Origin: Cycas panzhihuaensis
Taxonomy: Eukaryota > Cycadophyta
Assembly (NCBI GenBank): GCA_023213395.1
Contig: CM041465.1
Coordinates: 47,933,741 to 47,997,740, forward strand
DNA: 64,000 nucleotides
Reading direction: 5' to 3'
Position 1 is the stretch's first letter. Every line of letters starts with the position of its first letter. This document shows, piece after piece, positions 43,558-55,489 of the stretch. Under the pieces are notes generated by a model that saw nothing but the letters and a program-made list of their open reading frames with translations, had not been told where the DNA came from and searched no databases. A program made the position numbers and the translations under genes.

Positions 43558-44491
43558 ACAGTTCACACCTAAATATACTAAAAATTATCTGAGGGGTGCA
43601 TCTAAATGTTGGAAATAGGATCAACAGGGCTTACATCGGTTTGTGTTGAATAAAGAGAGAGAGTAAAGATGGCGTAGATGTTAACTTGAAAAACTATATT
43701 ATTATTGTTATTATTATTTTTTAAGATGTTGATACCGAAACTGTTATAGTTGTTCCTAGATCTGAGCAGAAATTAATGCAATGTTCCACTAATTGTGTTG
43801 CATAGGCCTCTCATAAATTGAGTTTTGAGTTTGAATTGACTTCTCTTTTGTTGGTTTTGCATGTCAAGCAGCGGGGTTGAATTGCTTTGTTTCTAACCGA
43901 TCATTTATCTTTTGGGAAAATTTATTAGTTTGTTCATGCTCAGGTATTGAATTGGGGGTTATCTTGCTATATATGATGAGTGACAATAATTTAGGATGAT
44001 CTTGATATTTATGAAGACCGAGTTAAATCTAGCTATTATATTGGCAATCAATGATATTGGTTTAAGAAACTTGGTACATTCTTATGGTTATTGTTTGTTC
44101 TTAAATGTTTTTTGCTTGACTTTGTGATAAAGGATCATGGGAATGGGGATTTACCCATTAATTGGATATTTCCAGCTGAGCAATTTATTAGAAACACGGA
44201 GTGAAAAACGTTCTCTGTGGTGCCTGCAAATGAAGTTCAATTTTAGGTGTGTCCTGCCTGATACAGGATATAACAAATGTCATATTCCATAAAATAAAAC
44301 TTATACTTGTGTGTGTACCATTCCCAATTTTGGGAAATGTTAAAATGTGAGGAGCTACCTGGCAGATGTTCTACAACTTGATTATTATATTTACATATAG
44401 TACATGTTAGTTTAAGCATTAATGACTGGCTGGTACAAACCATTTTCTTTTCCTTTTCTCTGGTTTTCTGAATTCTCACATATTTTTGCAG
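43558..44491 (+). other. intron tail of the ARG1-like gene
   Basis: This stretch is AT-rich without an ORF or element that I recognise. It ends in a pyrimidine-rich acceptor TTTTTGCAG just before the first visible exon. It may be the 3' end of a very long intron that also contains the upstream retrotransposon nest. Confidence 0.6.
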
Positions 44492-45599
44492 GAAGACAGT
44501 GAGAAGGCTGGTAAAGTTACTTCTGCTGGAATGTATTTTTTACATTTTCAAGTGTATCGGTTGGATCCAACAGTCAATGCGGTATGGATTTCTTCATGCA
44601 GGAGCCTTTTTCTAGTCTGGTATAAGTGATAAACAGGATGTGGTAGGCATTTGGCAGCTGATACTAGTTTTGTAAATTGTTTTGAAAAAAAATTAAAGAG
44701 AACATTTCCATGATGCAGTTGGCAATGGCCAAGGATCCTGATGCTGCGTTTTTCAAAAAATTGGAAGGACTCCAACCTTGTGAAGTTTCGGAACTCAAAG
44801 CAGGCACACACATTTTTGCGGTTTATGGTAGGAACTACAATGCTTCTTTGTGTAGCTATTATGTTTTGTTTTTGGAAAGGAATATCTTGAGCCATTGTTT
44901 TCCTCAACAGGTGACAACTTTTTCAAGAGTGCTAGCTATACAATTGAGGCTATCTGTGCCAAGTCTTTTGAAGAATCTACAGAGAGGCTCAAGGATATAG
45001 AGGCCCAAATATTAGCAAAACGAAATGAACTGCGTCAATTTGAAACAGAGTACAGGAAGGTATAGTATCTGGGATTTACACCATTAACCAAATGGAATAA
45101 AAAACACATGTTGCCTTCAAATGCAGCATCATCAATTTTAATATTGTTTTCTTACATATGAACTATATAGGCTTTGGCTCGTTTTCAAGAAGTCACCAAC
45201 AGATATGCGCTAGAGAAGCAAGCAGTAAGTTTTTAGAAACATTGGTTGCTCCAGGTTTCAATTTTATGTTATCGGGTAGTGCCCAAACTCAATATGATTT
45301 TTTATTGGTTTAATATTTCCCTAAGAATGCCTTGCCTTTTTTGCTTGTGCTTTGGCAACCTTTCACTGTCAATATATGCTTAGGTGGATGAGCTTCTGAA
45401 GCTACGAGATAATATTCAATCATCATTCACTGCAAATACTATTTTGAGGTCTACTAGCAGTAGCAGCAATGCTTACAAGCCTGTGGGTGAAGATTCCAGG
45501 GTTGAAAGCCCAAAAGAGGACAGCCTTTCAGATGGAAAGGATAAATCAAGTAAAAAGAAGTGGTTTAATCTAAACTTCAAAGGAGAAAAGAAGACCTGA
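44492..45599 (+). CDS. ARG1: C-terminal exons of an ARG1/ARL-type DnaJ protein
   Basis: Five exons with GT-AG introns: 44492-44581, 44719-44827, 44911-45059, 45171-45224 and 45384-45599 (TGA 45597-45599). Joined, they give about 205 residues ordered as in Arabidopsis ARG1/DnaJ-B15: KAGKVTSAGMYFLHFQVYR, DAAFFKKLEGLQPCEVSELK, GTHIFAVYGDNFFKSASYT, a Glu/Arg-rich coiled coil (RLKDIEAQILAKRNELRQFE, ARFQEVTNRYALEKQAVDEL), a Ser-rich linker and a basic end KKKWFNLNFKGEKKT. ARG1 is a peripheral membrane and cytoskeleton-associated co-chaperone needed for root gravitropism. The J domain and middle region are encoded by upstream exons that are not in this window. This may be an intact gene with a giant intron or a 3' fragment. 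Confidence 0.88.
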
Positions 45600-46135
45600 C
45601 AAGCATAAAATGTTTTTGGGATAAGGCACTTTATATAGTATTTTTGAGGCCACTGGACAACCATATCAGGAAGGCTACATTCATTGTAGTGTACAGGGTT
45701 CAACGTCACATTGATATAAGTCCAGCTTTGCCTATTTATACCAACTTCTCATCCCCTAGTTGTGTCATACAAGGATAGAATGAACTGTTTAGAAGCTGCA
45801 TCTGTCCTCACTTTGTAGATGGTTTAGCATTCTTTTGCAGTTTCACATATATATTTTGAACAATTGTTTGTCTGATATGATTATCCCAGGGCATCTCAGA
45901 TCATCTTTGCTCCATTTGAGGGCTTTGTATCGTTGTTCATGATTTCAAAACACTTTTTTAGGTTTGTGACTGAGTTAACTTTGACATCAGGCTTGTACAT
46001 GTAGCCTGAATAATGCCATATTTCATTATTTGTGGTATGGCTCAGTTGTTTGTTCTGTCAACATACATGTCTCATCATTTTTGAAAATTATATAGTTTTG
46101 TACTACAATGTATCAATAAAGCCTTGCAGATATGG
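45600..46135 (+). terminator. 3' UTR and poly(A) signal of the ARG1-like gene
   Basis: An AT-rich stretch downstream of the stop has a plant-type AATAAA at 46115-46120 followed by a GT-rich tail. The exact cleavage site cannot be seen from sequence alone. Confidence 0.5.
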
Positions 46136-49100
46136 ATTCCTGCGTGTCCCTGGACCATGTTATATTGATACATTAACTCTTTGATTATTCGCATGGGTGC
46201 TCATAGCAGACATCATCTTCAAACTTCGGCCTTTCATCATTAAATCTATTTTGCTGTCTCGTGATATCTGAACAAACTCGCACATGGGCTTGATTGAGCA
46301 GTGTTTGTAACCCATTTTTATATCAGCAAATAGGTTTATCATAATATTGGAAGTCAGACTATTAGCTTTATTAGTGATTCAAAAAACAAGGAAAATTATT
46401 GCAAAGAAAGCGAGATCAGAGTTCAAGAAAAATGTTGTTGGCACAAGAAATTAGAGGGATGTATGAGAAAATGTCTCATCCGTGGATTTAATAGAATCAT
46501 TTAGTGCCACACATGCAATTTTTAATGCATGCATATCCTGTTTCAGTATGGGCATGATTGAGTCTCAATTATTATTGAACGTAGCGGTTTTGGTTTTGGA
46601 AGTATGTTAGCCCACAGTTCTGGCATTAATTTATGTACAAGCTTTAGAATTGTAAATTTGATGTGGTGGCTTGCTGAAAGTTACTAAATTCTAGGGAGCA
46701 ATGCTGGAGGCATTTTTTATCTTGAAGAAAAAATGTTGTTGGTATCATTCAGTCTCTTGGAGTGAAAACTCTAATTTGGCATGAATGTTGTGGATTTGAA
46801 CTAAATGACATAAGATTTCCATTAAGGCATGATGGATCATCAAGTGTAATTTAGTCTAGTCTAGTAGCCAAGAAGCTTTGAAGTAATTAAGATTCCCATT
46901 TTAGCTAGATACATGGTGATGGCTAGGCTGTCTCAGAATATTTGCATGTGATGGACCTTGTCTTCAATATATTTCCTACCTTCGTCCAAGTAGGGAAGCC
47001 ATCAAATTATTTCATTTGTTCTAAACTAAGACCCCACCCCCACAATGCAGAATACCAAAAAATGCATCCTGTGCTTTTTTATCATGAATGAGGGGTGAAC
47101 AAGATGACAAATACACCATATACCTTAATCCAAGCTCCAAACAAAGGGCCTGTAAAGGAGGATGTGGGGTTTGATTATATTTGTTTTGAATGGGGTGAGC
47201 GAAAACTCAAGACGGTGATGAGTTATGATGGGTTTTCAATATGTTTTATTCTAAAAAGTAACATCTCAGAAAAATCATAACGAAAAGTTTTAATTGCTTC
47301 CAATGTTAGTTCAAAGGTGAAGTAGTAAGTTTGAACTCTTGATGATTAGGAGCCATGGGGCAATAAGTCCCTATCTATGCTTTTCTTTTCTTTATGGCTG
47401 ATACTAATGCAGATTCTCTCTTTCCTAATTCTGCCATTTCTATGATGTCAAACATTTAGTTTCAAAGTATAGCTTTTCCTAGACTTCTAGGTATATATAT
47501 TTTCTGTCTTCTAGATGAAATTCAGGTGTTGTATAGTTTGGAATGATGATATTATTGTTAACCATGAAATGGCACATCAATTGTTCCAAGGTTGCCTATT
47601 TATGTCCTGGCTACATGATGGTGTCAATTTGTCATGGCTGGCCCTTCCAACGCTGGCTTGATGGTTTGGTGGCTTCATTCCTATAAAAATCAAGGGTACT
47701 AATCCAAAGTAATATAAGACATTCATCTATGGAACACTATGCATGTTATTGCGTTAAATGATGATTAGAAAATATTAGAATAGATACCACTTTGCTTGGA
47801 GATTGTTTGACTTGACTTTCACACCAAGCCTGGTGTGAGAATGTCCTAACTAAACCTTAGAGTTTGTGCCTTTTCACCCAAAAGACACATGATTAATTTA
47901 TGCAAAATCAGTTGTTGGCGATGTTTCATGTTTCTCACATGTTTGCATGGATATGGTGGCAATTCCATTGTAGTTGTACCAATTTTGCCCAGTTGTTCCA
48001 TCGTGCTGTTTTGTCCATGCATGCCATTTTGGGAATGGTTGTTATTCATGACCCACTGCAACTGTTTTGTTCTTCAGTGCCATTCTCTTTTGACTGTCAG
48101 AGCAGTTTTGACTAGCAAAGTCGTTCCCTTTTGATTGTTGTAGCCATTTTGCTAGTCATTCCTACTGTTTGTAACGTTCCTTGTTGCTTAGTGTCATTGC
48201 TAGTGTTTAATTTGATAGTTTTTCACCTTTGAATTTGGCTATAGAATTAGTTCTTTCTTTATGAAGGTGAAAATTATGCAAATCAAAAGTTATGGGACTC
48301 CAACTATTCATGAGTTCTTAAAAAAGAACAAGCATAGATTTTAACATATTTTCAGAAGTCTATCTCAAGTATTTTAAAAAATTGTGTAGGAAGATATTTT
48401 CGAAGTTACAGGATTTTGAGGTGATGAGTAGCGAAAGGGAATTGAGTGCTCTCTATTGTTTCCTGGATTAAAGAAACATTTTCACATGCACTTAGATGGT
48501 AAGTTTTATTATAATTAATCAAATAAAATAAAATATTCCCATTTGTAAACAAAAGAAAAGTCATTACAAGTTTTGAGGATTTGTTGGAAATTTAAATAGG
48601 GTTTGAGGTGGGTCTCTTTTTCAACTTAGTTTTTAATATTTAAATTATTGGGATAATTTTATTAAGGGTTCGACATTGCGACTTAGGAGCAAATGGTGGA
48701 ATATATAGGTGTATTATGCAAGCACCATTGAAGAGAAATTCGAGCAAAATGTGGGCTTTTTGTTGATTGCTACTCGACACATCGGTAGGAGCAAATGGTG
48801 GAATGTAGGTGTATTATGCAAGCACCATTGAATAGAAAATAGATTTAAATGTGGGCTTTGTGTTGATTGTTACTCGAAACTATCCAGAAACGTAGCCATT
48901 TCATGTTTGTACCCTTTGACATAGACATCACTTAAATTATTAAAATGTATGTACCAATTTTGCAACATTCACCACATATGCAACATATTCAATCGCAACA
49001 CGAGCAATCAATTATCAATCATACAAAACACTAAGGTTTTTCTTGTAAATTATATATTTTATTAATCAACATTAGATAAAATCACTTTATAGTGCATCAC

Positions 49101-51060
49101 TTTTTTTTTTTTTTGGGATTACACCATTGAGAGTATATCAAATGATTCAATTGTTTATCCTTCACCTTTGAGAATATGCCATATAATTAGTTTGGCTCTC
49201 ATTGTTGAACCAAGAGGGGAAATGACTTATTTATACCTTTTTGTATAGTTAAAACTTCTAGAGGTTCTGACTTTATAATATATTCTTTAATTTTTCATAA
49301 TATAAAATTTTAATTAAAAATGAACAAGTGCATTTTCTTGTGCATGTGTTTGTATGATTCTTCTCTAGAAGCTTCGATGCAAAACTATGTCATATGAAGT
49401 GTTTGTTGTTTTAGAATTGCTCCATCTTTGCTAAAATTGTTTTAGAACTTTTCCATTGTCTACAGAGAATTGTCCTCGAGAGCTTGATTTGTGACTTGTG
49501 ACTATCTCAAGCATTTCAAAAACTTTTTAGAAATGCTCAAACATCTTTGACTAGTTTTATGTTATTACATATCAAAACTGTTTTTGAAAATGTTTTGACT
49601 ATTTTTAAGTGTCTTAAAACTTTTTTTTTTTTTTTTTTTGGTATACATCTATGTGGGGGTTCAAAAATGTTTTGAGCTTCATTGTTGTTACTTTGTTAAA
49701 AGAAAAAATTATGAGCGGTGGGTTACTTTCGCCTATTTCTTGTCCCAAGATCCTCTTATCACTCGCTAATTTGCATGTCATCCTTTCATATCTTCTTCGT
49801 CATGTTTTCATTAATCTTCATAAGATTTTTCACTTTTAATATATAGTCTTTCATATCCTTTTGTAATTTTATAATTTGTTGTTGTTGTTGTCTCTATGCT
49901 CTTAGAAGTTCATCCAACTATTAGTTCATTTGTTGGGTTTTCTTTGTCATACCTCCTGTGGTGGTGGGTTGACTCTTCAATTGACTCTATTTTTGTTATG
50001 AACTTGATCATCAGTCTCATGTGATTCTTGGATTTCCTTTTAGGACAATGAGAATGAGTTGGGTGCATATTCTTATCCACGCATAGACACACACATATAT
50101 TAGTTCCCCCTTCACCCCCCCCCCGCCTTCTCTCTCTCTCTAATGTTAGGTGATTGATGTTGAGTAATATTATTTTATTTTATTTTATTTATTTATTTTA
50201 TAATTTTTGTTTTTACGCATCAAGATAGAATTAAACTTTCGATATTGGGATAGCCTTAATTGTTTCCAACTTTAAGCAATATGTTAATGGTATAGTTGAT
50301 CGATTTTAGTAAACTTGCTTTGTTCTAACTGTGGTAAGGTTTGAGTCTGTCTACTTTGACCATTTCATGCAATAGTACTCCTATCAATTGTTTCAACTAG
50401 GCAATGCCATTTTCATGTATCTCTTCAATCATGCACAATTATTTTTAGCACACTTTCAAATCTCTTTAATGTATTTAAGACTTGTTGAATTACCATACAT
50501 GATCATCCTTTTTTAGATGTAGTGCATTAACATGGTGCTTGTGTCATGTCTTTTTTTGTATTTTTCTTGGTGTGGTTTGTTTTGCTAGTTTCTCCTTATT
50601 ATCTGTCCATAGATCTTCCCTTTTGCTACTATGACTTGTTGAATTGTGGCTATCATGCATTCTATTTTCTTCATGTTTTTTTTTAAATTGCAAAAGTTTT
50701 TTTGAAGCTATCATTAACATCAAAGTATTCATCTTTGCATTCCTTTTCATTCATTTTTCTAAAAAAAATTTCACTACTAGTTGCACATAGATATTCATTA
50801 CTATTAACCTTATAACATCATTTGTAATTTCATGACTATCCATATTTTCGAACTTCATACTATGATTCGTATTACGAATAAGTTTCATATTATAACTATG
50901 AGTACTTGGGGTAATTACTTTATATGTTTTTTGCAATGAATTGTACACATGAATTTCTATCGGCATGTTTGGAGTCCAAGCTTGGTTGTAGTTTTTCCTA
51001 ATTCTTAGGCTCGTTCATGTAGATTATTCATTACCATTGTTTCTTCTACAACCTTGTATG
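46136..51060. other. intergenic sequence without a recognised gene
   Basis: About 4.9 kb, AT-rich, with no ORF showing domain similarity; the open frames present are short and look random. It holds a 102 bp tandem duplication (48684 to about 48882), a T run at 49622-49639, a short C run at about 50117-50124 and TTTTA repeats near 50171. Confidence 0.6.
48684..48882. repeat. 102 bp diverged tandem duplication
   Basis: TAGGAGCAAATGGTGGAAT starts at 48684 and again at 48786, and both copies continue through GGTGTATTATGCAAGCACC and ATGTGGGCTTT. The copies differ at several positions and by a short indel. Confidence 0.85.
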
Positions 51061-51352
51061 TGTGATTTTAAGGATTGAAAGGAACTAAGCATCGACAAGA
51101 TAAAGAATAGGTTTAAGATAGAACTAGTCTACTATCAAAACTATTTTCATTTATTAAAAATGAGTCTCCATTCTCCATGCAATATATAGTCCTCTATTTT
51201 AATATACACAAAGGATCAATAATGGTCCAAAATAGGACTCATAATTGCCTTGATGTGTCATAGGTCCATTGAAGACTTTTATAACTCTAATGATCTTTAT
51301 CATCAACTTTAATGACTTGTTACTAATTTATCTTTATATGAACATTAACACT
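51061..51352 (-). repeat. probable 3' LTR of copia remnant N
   Basis: The right end ATGAACATTAACA is followed by CTCCCTCTTATTG, which on the minus strand is a polypurine tract leading into TGTTAATG, the classic 3' LTR junction. The left boundary (TGTGATTTT at about 51061) is a guess. N continues right of element M. Confidence 0.5.
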
Positions 51353-51423
51353 CCCTCTTATTGTTCATATAAGTAATTGAAATTATTAAACTAGCTTGTT
51401 GGGAAATTAGTTGTAACTAGTTT

Positions 51424-51854
51424 TGTTAGAATATATAATGTAAACTTTATGTTTTATTATGTTATTATTTAGTCACATGTCTTAAAAATAATTTAAGTGA
51501 TTGTAATGTTATAAACTTATGTTTAATTTAATTAATTTGTGGATAGTCGCTGAAATGCGGAACCGCATTTCAACGAACCTCCGTACTATTTATTAATCTC
51601 CTAGATTCATGGAGTTGGTTTCAGGAATCTAGAAGGTCTGTCCAAATGCCTGACCAAAGACTGTTTTAGGGAGTTTGTTGTTTTTGTATATTGGTTTTAG
51701 TTATTTATTAATAAAATCTAGCTTAGGAAGTGGTTTCTCTTCCTCAGAAGGGGTTTTCCACCTATCAACCCTGTGTACATGTGCATTGTCTCTTTCATTT
51801 GTATCTCTTCTGTTCCTGTGATGTTATGACTGTGTACATGTGCCTATTCTATCA
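51424..51854 (+). repeat. 5' LTR of element M, 431 bp
   Basis: It runs TGTTAGAATATATAATG to GCCTATTCTATCA. It contains an inverted repeat, TGAAATGCGG and its complement, at 51551-51572. Confidence 0.95.
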
Positions 51855-51882
51855 TGGTATCAGAGCGACATGGTATCAGAGC
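51855..51882 (+). promoter_or_regulatory. tandemly duplicated primer binding site of element M
   Basis: TGGTATCAGAGC occurs at 51855-51866, adjoining the LTR, and again at 51871-51882; the unit CATGGTATCAGAGC(G/C) is repeated with a 16 bp period. Only the first copy is at the normal distance from the LTR. Confidence 0.92.
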
Positions 51883-51989
51883 CTGAAGCCCTGAACACAT
51901 CTCCATGGCATGTTGAAAAAATTATTCAAAGCAAGTACACAAAATGCAGACTGACCATGATAATGAATACTATCGGTATATATTACAAG

Positions 51990-52870
51990 AACACCAGCAA
52001 CTAAAGGAGGAACAACAAGAAGTATATGCCCATATTCAATTGGGCTCACGCTGATTTCAATAATATCTGGACTGTACAAAACAGAGTTACAATTTATGGG
52101 ACTTTTTTGGCCAAATTTTCCTATAAAAATACAGTTTTTTTTTTGGTCCTTCAGGCAAGCCCATATTTGAGAAAGAAAATACATAAAAAAAAAAACCTGG
52201 TTCAAAGTCTCTTCTTGTATCACATATATGTTTCTCTTTGAAAAAGCCCCAGTGAATTGCCTTCCCATTCTTGGAATGTGTTGCATCCTTCCTTTGCGTG
52301 TGCTCATATGCAATGCATTCCAATGACATAACAAAAGCTGTTTCGGTCTCTTCCATTCCACATATCACTCCAACTTCTTCCCACGGCCTTCACCATCTCC
52401 CTATTTCGAATCTCAACCAAGGTGACTCGGTCCTCGAAATTATCTGCTCTTCACTGCAAAGAAAGGCAATAAAACATGGACAAAGGATACTTGGAATAAA
52501 GGCATAAGAAAAGCAACAGTCAAATGAAACCATTTTACTGGAGAAAGAACCCATTTCTAACGGTTGGTCACTGCAACTATCCTCAAGGGCCTGCAGAAAT
52601 GAAGATGCCTGGACGGTGAACATACGTCCACGAATCCGAGGAAGGGCCGTCTCCTTTCTGCCTCGTTCGCCATTAATTCCAATGCTCAGAAGGACCCGAC
52701 ATGAAGCACAAAGGAACGGCCACATTTCGTGTAGAGCGTAGGAGAGAATCATAGCTTTGAAGTTGAAGCAGGACGTCTCGCCACCACTGTCGTTCCCTCC
52801 ACAAGACGCCATTCGAAGAAGGAGTCATTGTGACGCGCTGCGATTCAGGTCTACATCAAACCCTCGCCGC
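51990..52870 (-). pseudogene. antisense host-gene-like sequence in the leader of M
   Basis: The base composition here is more balanced than its AT-rich neighbours. On the minus strand an ORF from ATG 52812 (MASCGGNDSGGETSCFNFK) runs to a plausible donor at 52530 and a 77 bp intron with a TTTCTTTGCAG acceptor at 52454, followed by further open sequence (TETAFVMSLECIAYEHTQR). Near 52020-52065 a different frame reads IISVSPIEYGH-type residues (IEISVSPIEYGHILLV), which resembles the histidine-triad region of plant GDP-L-galactose phosphorylase (VTC2/VTC5). The rest I do not recognise. No continuous gene model can be built, so this is probably captured, decayed genic DNA. Confidence 0.45.
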
Positions 52871-52993
52871 CGCCATGGGGAGAACGCGATAATGAGGTAG
52901 GGTTTCCTTGCTTTTACCCACCGGACCCCAATACACATTAAATCTAATTTTGTGTTACAAAACAAACAAATCCGTCGGGTCCGAGGTTTGTTT

Positions 52994-52995
<2 letters not shown>

Positions 52996-53040
<45 letters not shown>
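52996..53040. repeat. (TA)n microsatellite
   Basis: About 22 uninterrupted TA units lie in the leader of M, after TTTTAT. Confidence 0.97.
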
Positions 53041-53041
<1 letters not shown>

Positions 53042-54190
53042 CCTTAGACCTTAATAATAAAACCTAAACCTTAATCTCTTTTTTTATTTAAATTAAATCA
53101 AAGCCCCCCCCTCCTTTTATCACATTTTATTAAAACCTTCTTTTAATACTTTTGTCACATTTTGAAACTTTAGCGCCCCCCATTTTTTTATCACATTCTT
53201 AAGTACCCCTTCCATTCTGTTTTATTATATGATTTAAACTAAATCAACACCTCTCCTTTTTATATTTATCTTTCCATAAACCCCCTCCTACATTCTATTA
53301 TAAAAATTAATCCTCTATTACATTTTAATTTAATCAATACCCCCCCTTGTTTATTTAACTTAAATCAAACATGATTTAAAACAAACCCCTCCCCCCTTTA
53401 TAATACCTTTATTCAAATAAATTTAAATACCCCTCCCTCTTCAATTATTACTTTTTTGATTTAATGTATTATTGTATATTTGATTTAAATCTAATACAAA
53501 TCTCATTTTTTTATGCTTTGTTTTTTAATGTAATCAAAATCAAACCCTTCCTTTTATTACATTCTCCCCTTCCCCCCCCAAACATTTTATTTAATTTTTT
53601 CTCATTATAATTAATATATAAACAAAACTCCTTTATTTTTTTAAAATTAACTTTATCTTTATAAGGTATTTATAAACTTTAACCCCTTACTTTTATTATC
53701 TTTTAAATTTTCACACCACCTTTTTTTCAAGTACATTTTAATGATTAAATTCAACTACATTTTAATCACTTGAAACAAACATAGTTAATCTTAGGTAAAT
53801 CAAAATTAACCTTTCACCATTATATTTATTTTATTAATCATATTCATTCCGTTTATTATACTCTTTTTACATTTATTACTATTTCTCCCCAACACTTAAT
53901 CTATAGATTTGAATTATGCCATTTAATCCTTAAAATTATACATCTATTTCTTAAAATGAAAAGGGAAATTAAATACCTTAGTTACAAAGTTGTTTTTTAA
54001 GTAAAACACTTACTTTGTTAAGGGGAATTGTTTATTTTTTAAAGGGGATATTTTATTTTGAAGGGAGACAATTTCTTTTTATCAAGGGGATTGTTTATTA
54101 AACAATGACTTATTTATTCAAAGTAAAGGGGGGCTATTTCTTTAAAGGGGACTATTTTTTTTTAAAGGAGACTATTTCTCTAAGGGGGAC
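53041..54190 (+). other. strand-asymmetric leader of M: G-depleted block then purine-tract ladder
   Basis: From 53041 to about 53940 the plus strand has only about 30 G in 900 bases (my hand count) with many C runs of five to seven. It then flips to eight purine runs between 54018 and 54190 (AAGGGGAA, AAAGGGGA, AAGGGAGA, AAGGGGA, AAAGGGGGG, AAAGGGG, AAAGGAG, AAGGGGGA), each similar to the element's own polypurine tract AAAGGGGGA. No ORF is present. Confidence 0.8.
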
Positions 54191-54419
54191 TATTTTTCTA
54201 AAAAGAACTGTTTTTCAAAAATGGTTGCTTAAGACAATTGTTTTTAAGAAGTTATTTGTTTATTCATATGATTCTTTTTATCCTAAAATCAATCAATGCA
54301 TACTAAGATGTCTATGAATTATATCTGTTAACAAGATTAGTACTTTCACGAGGTAATTATTTTTTCAGTCACCTTCATAATTCTTCAATCTACAATTAAA
54401 CCTCAACACTCCCAATATG

Positions 54420-55330
54420 GCATTAATGCGGGGACGATCACTGCGTTCCAATTCCGATTAAGCGGCTCAAACTATCTTGTTGGAGGAATTACATATCCAA
54501 TCAGCTCAAACAACAAAAAGTATGGCGATATGTGACAGGTGAATTCTAAAAACTAAAAGTAGATGCTACTAAGAGTCTTATGGTATATCTGATGAATTCA
54601 GATGCCGCATTAGGCATCATCTTAAACTCACTCTCACCAAAAATCAGTCGGTAGTTTTTTGAAAAAGATGACTTAGCCACTGTCTTGAAAACCTTGGAAG
54701 AAAAATATGACAAGGTTGATACACATCAAGTAGCTGTCTTAAAAGAGCAATTGTATAATCTGACTTTTGACGACTTTTCAAATGTTAAGGATTTTTTAAC
54801 TAAAATCTAATCAATTAATAAAGAACTAGATAACTGCATTAAATCTAAAACTAAAGAAGGTGATATAAAAAAAATAACTACGCATGTTAGAAACGACGAC
54901 GTCTTTGCGTGCTGCGATTAACAAATTACTAAAACACTTTAATCTTTACCAAGCTGCTAGACGACAAGCTGGCAATCCATCTATCACATTCAATCAGTTG
55001 ATAAATCAGCTGATTGAACATCAGACAATGTTAATTAGAACATGTGCAATAAAAGATTATTCACAGGCTTTGTTTTCTAAAACTAAGCCACAACTTAAAA
55101 ACAAACAACAAAATAACAATTTTCATAATAATCAAAAATTCCAGAAACCTCATCGAGGTTCACCATCTAATTCACAAAATAATGTTAAATATTCTAGTCT
55201 AACTAAAAACCAGAATATTTATAATTAATTCGTTTTTAATAGAAATAATGCAACTTTTTCTCAGAACACTAATTGTGCCTACTGTCATAAAAGAGGCCAT
55301 ACTATTGATATATGTAGAAGTAGAATCACT
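54420..55330 (+). pseudogene. gag: gag of element M, broken
   Basis: It reads GTITAFQFRLSGSNYLVWRN from 54431, then LKQQKVWRYVTGE, NSDAALGIILNSLSP and EEKYDKVDTHQVAVLKEQLY, the copia Gag pattern of a different family from the left half. Stops at about 54548, 54655 and 54810 and a frameshift at about 54880 break it. A zinc knuckle CAYCHKRGHTIDIC lies at about 55271-55312. Confidence 0.82.
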
Positions 55331-55489
55331 TTGGAAGCATGGAAAACTTCCAAGGGATTGCAAAATAAACAACAATCCCATTCTCAATTCCATTTTCAAT
55401 CGCATTCACAATCACGATCATAAAACCGTCAATTTCATAATCGTTCTTTAGTAGCAACAACTTCTGCGTTTGTTGCTCCTTCAAACCAA

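Noticed and set aside
23995-43562. Treating 24000-24202 and 43357-43557 as the LTR pair of one element
   Set aside because: The two LTRs do not align beyond general family 2 features, and the leaders either side of F belong to different subfamilies.
47095-47280. 61-codon ORF
   Set aside because: Short, no recognisable motif and no splice context; compatible with chance.
47846-48134. Three overlapping ORFs on both strands
   Set aside because: Low-complexity, Cys/Phe/His-rich translations without a domain; likely chance.
54105-54317. 70-codon ORF GYFFKGDYFFLKETI...
   Set aside because: Translation of the purine-tract ladder in the leader of M.
55199-55405. Minus-strand ORF of 68 codons
   Set aside because: Shadow of the zinc knuckle region of M.
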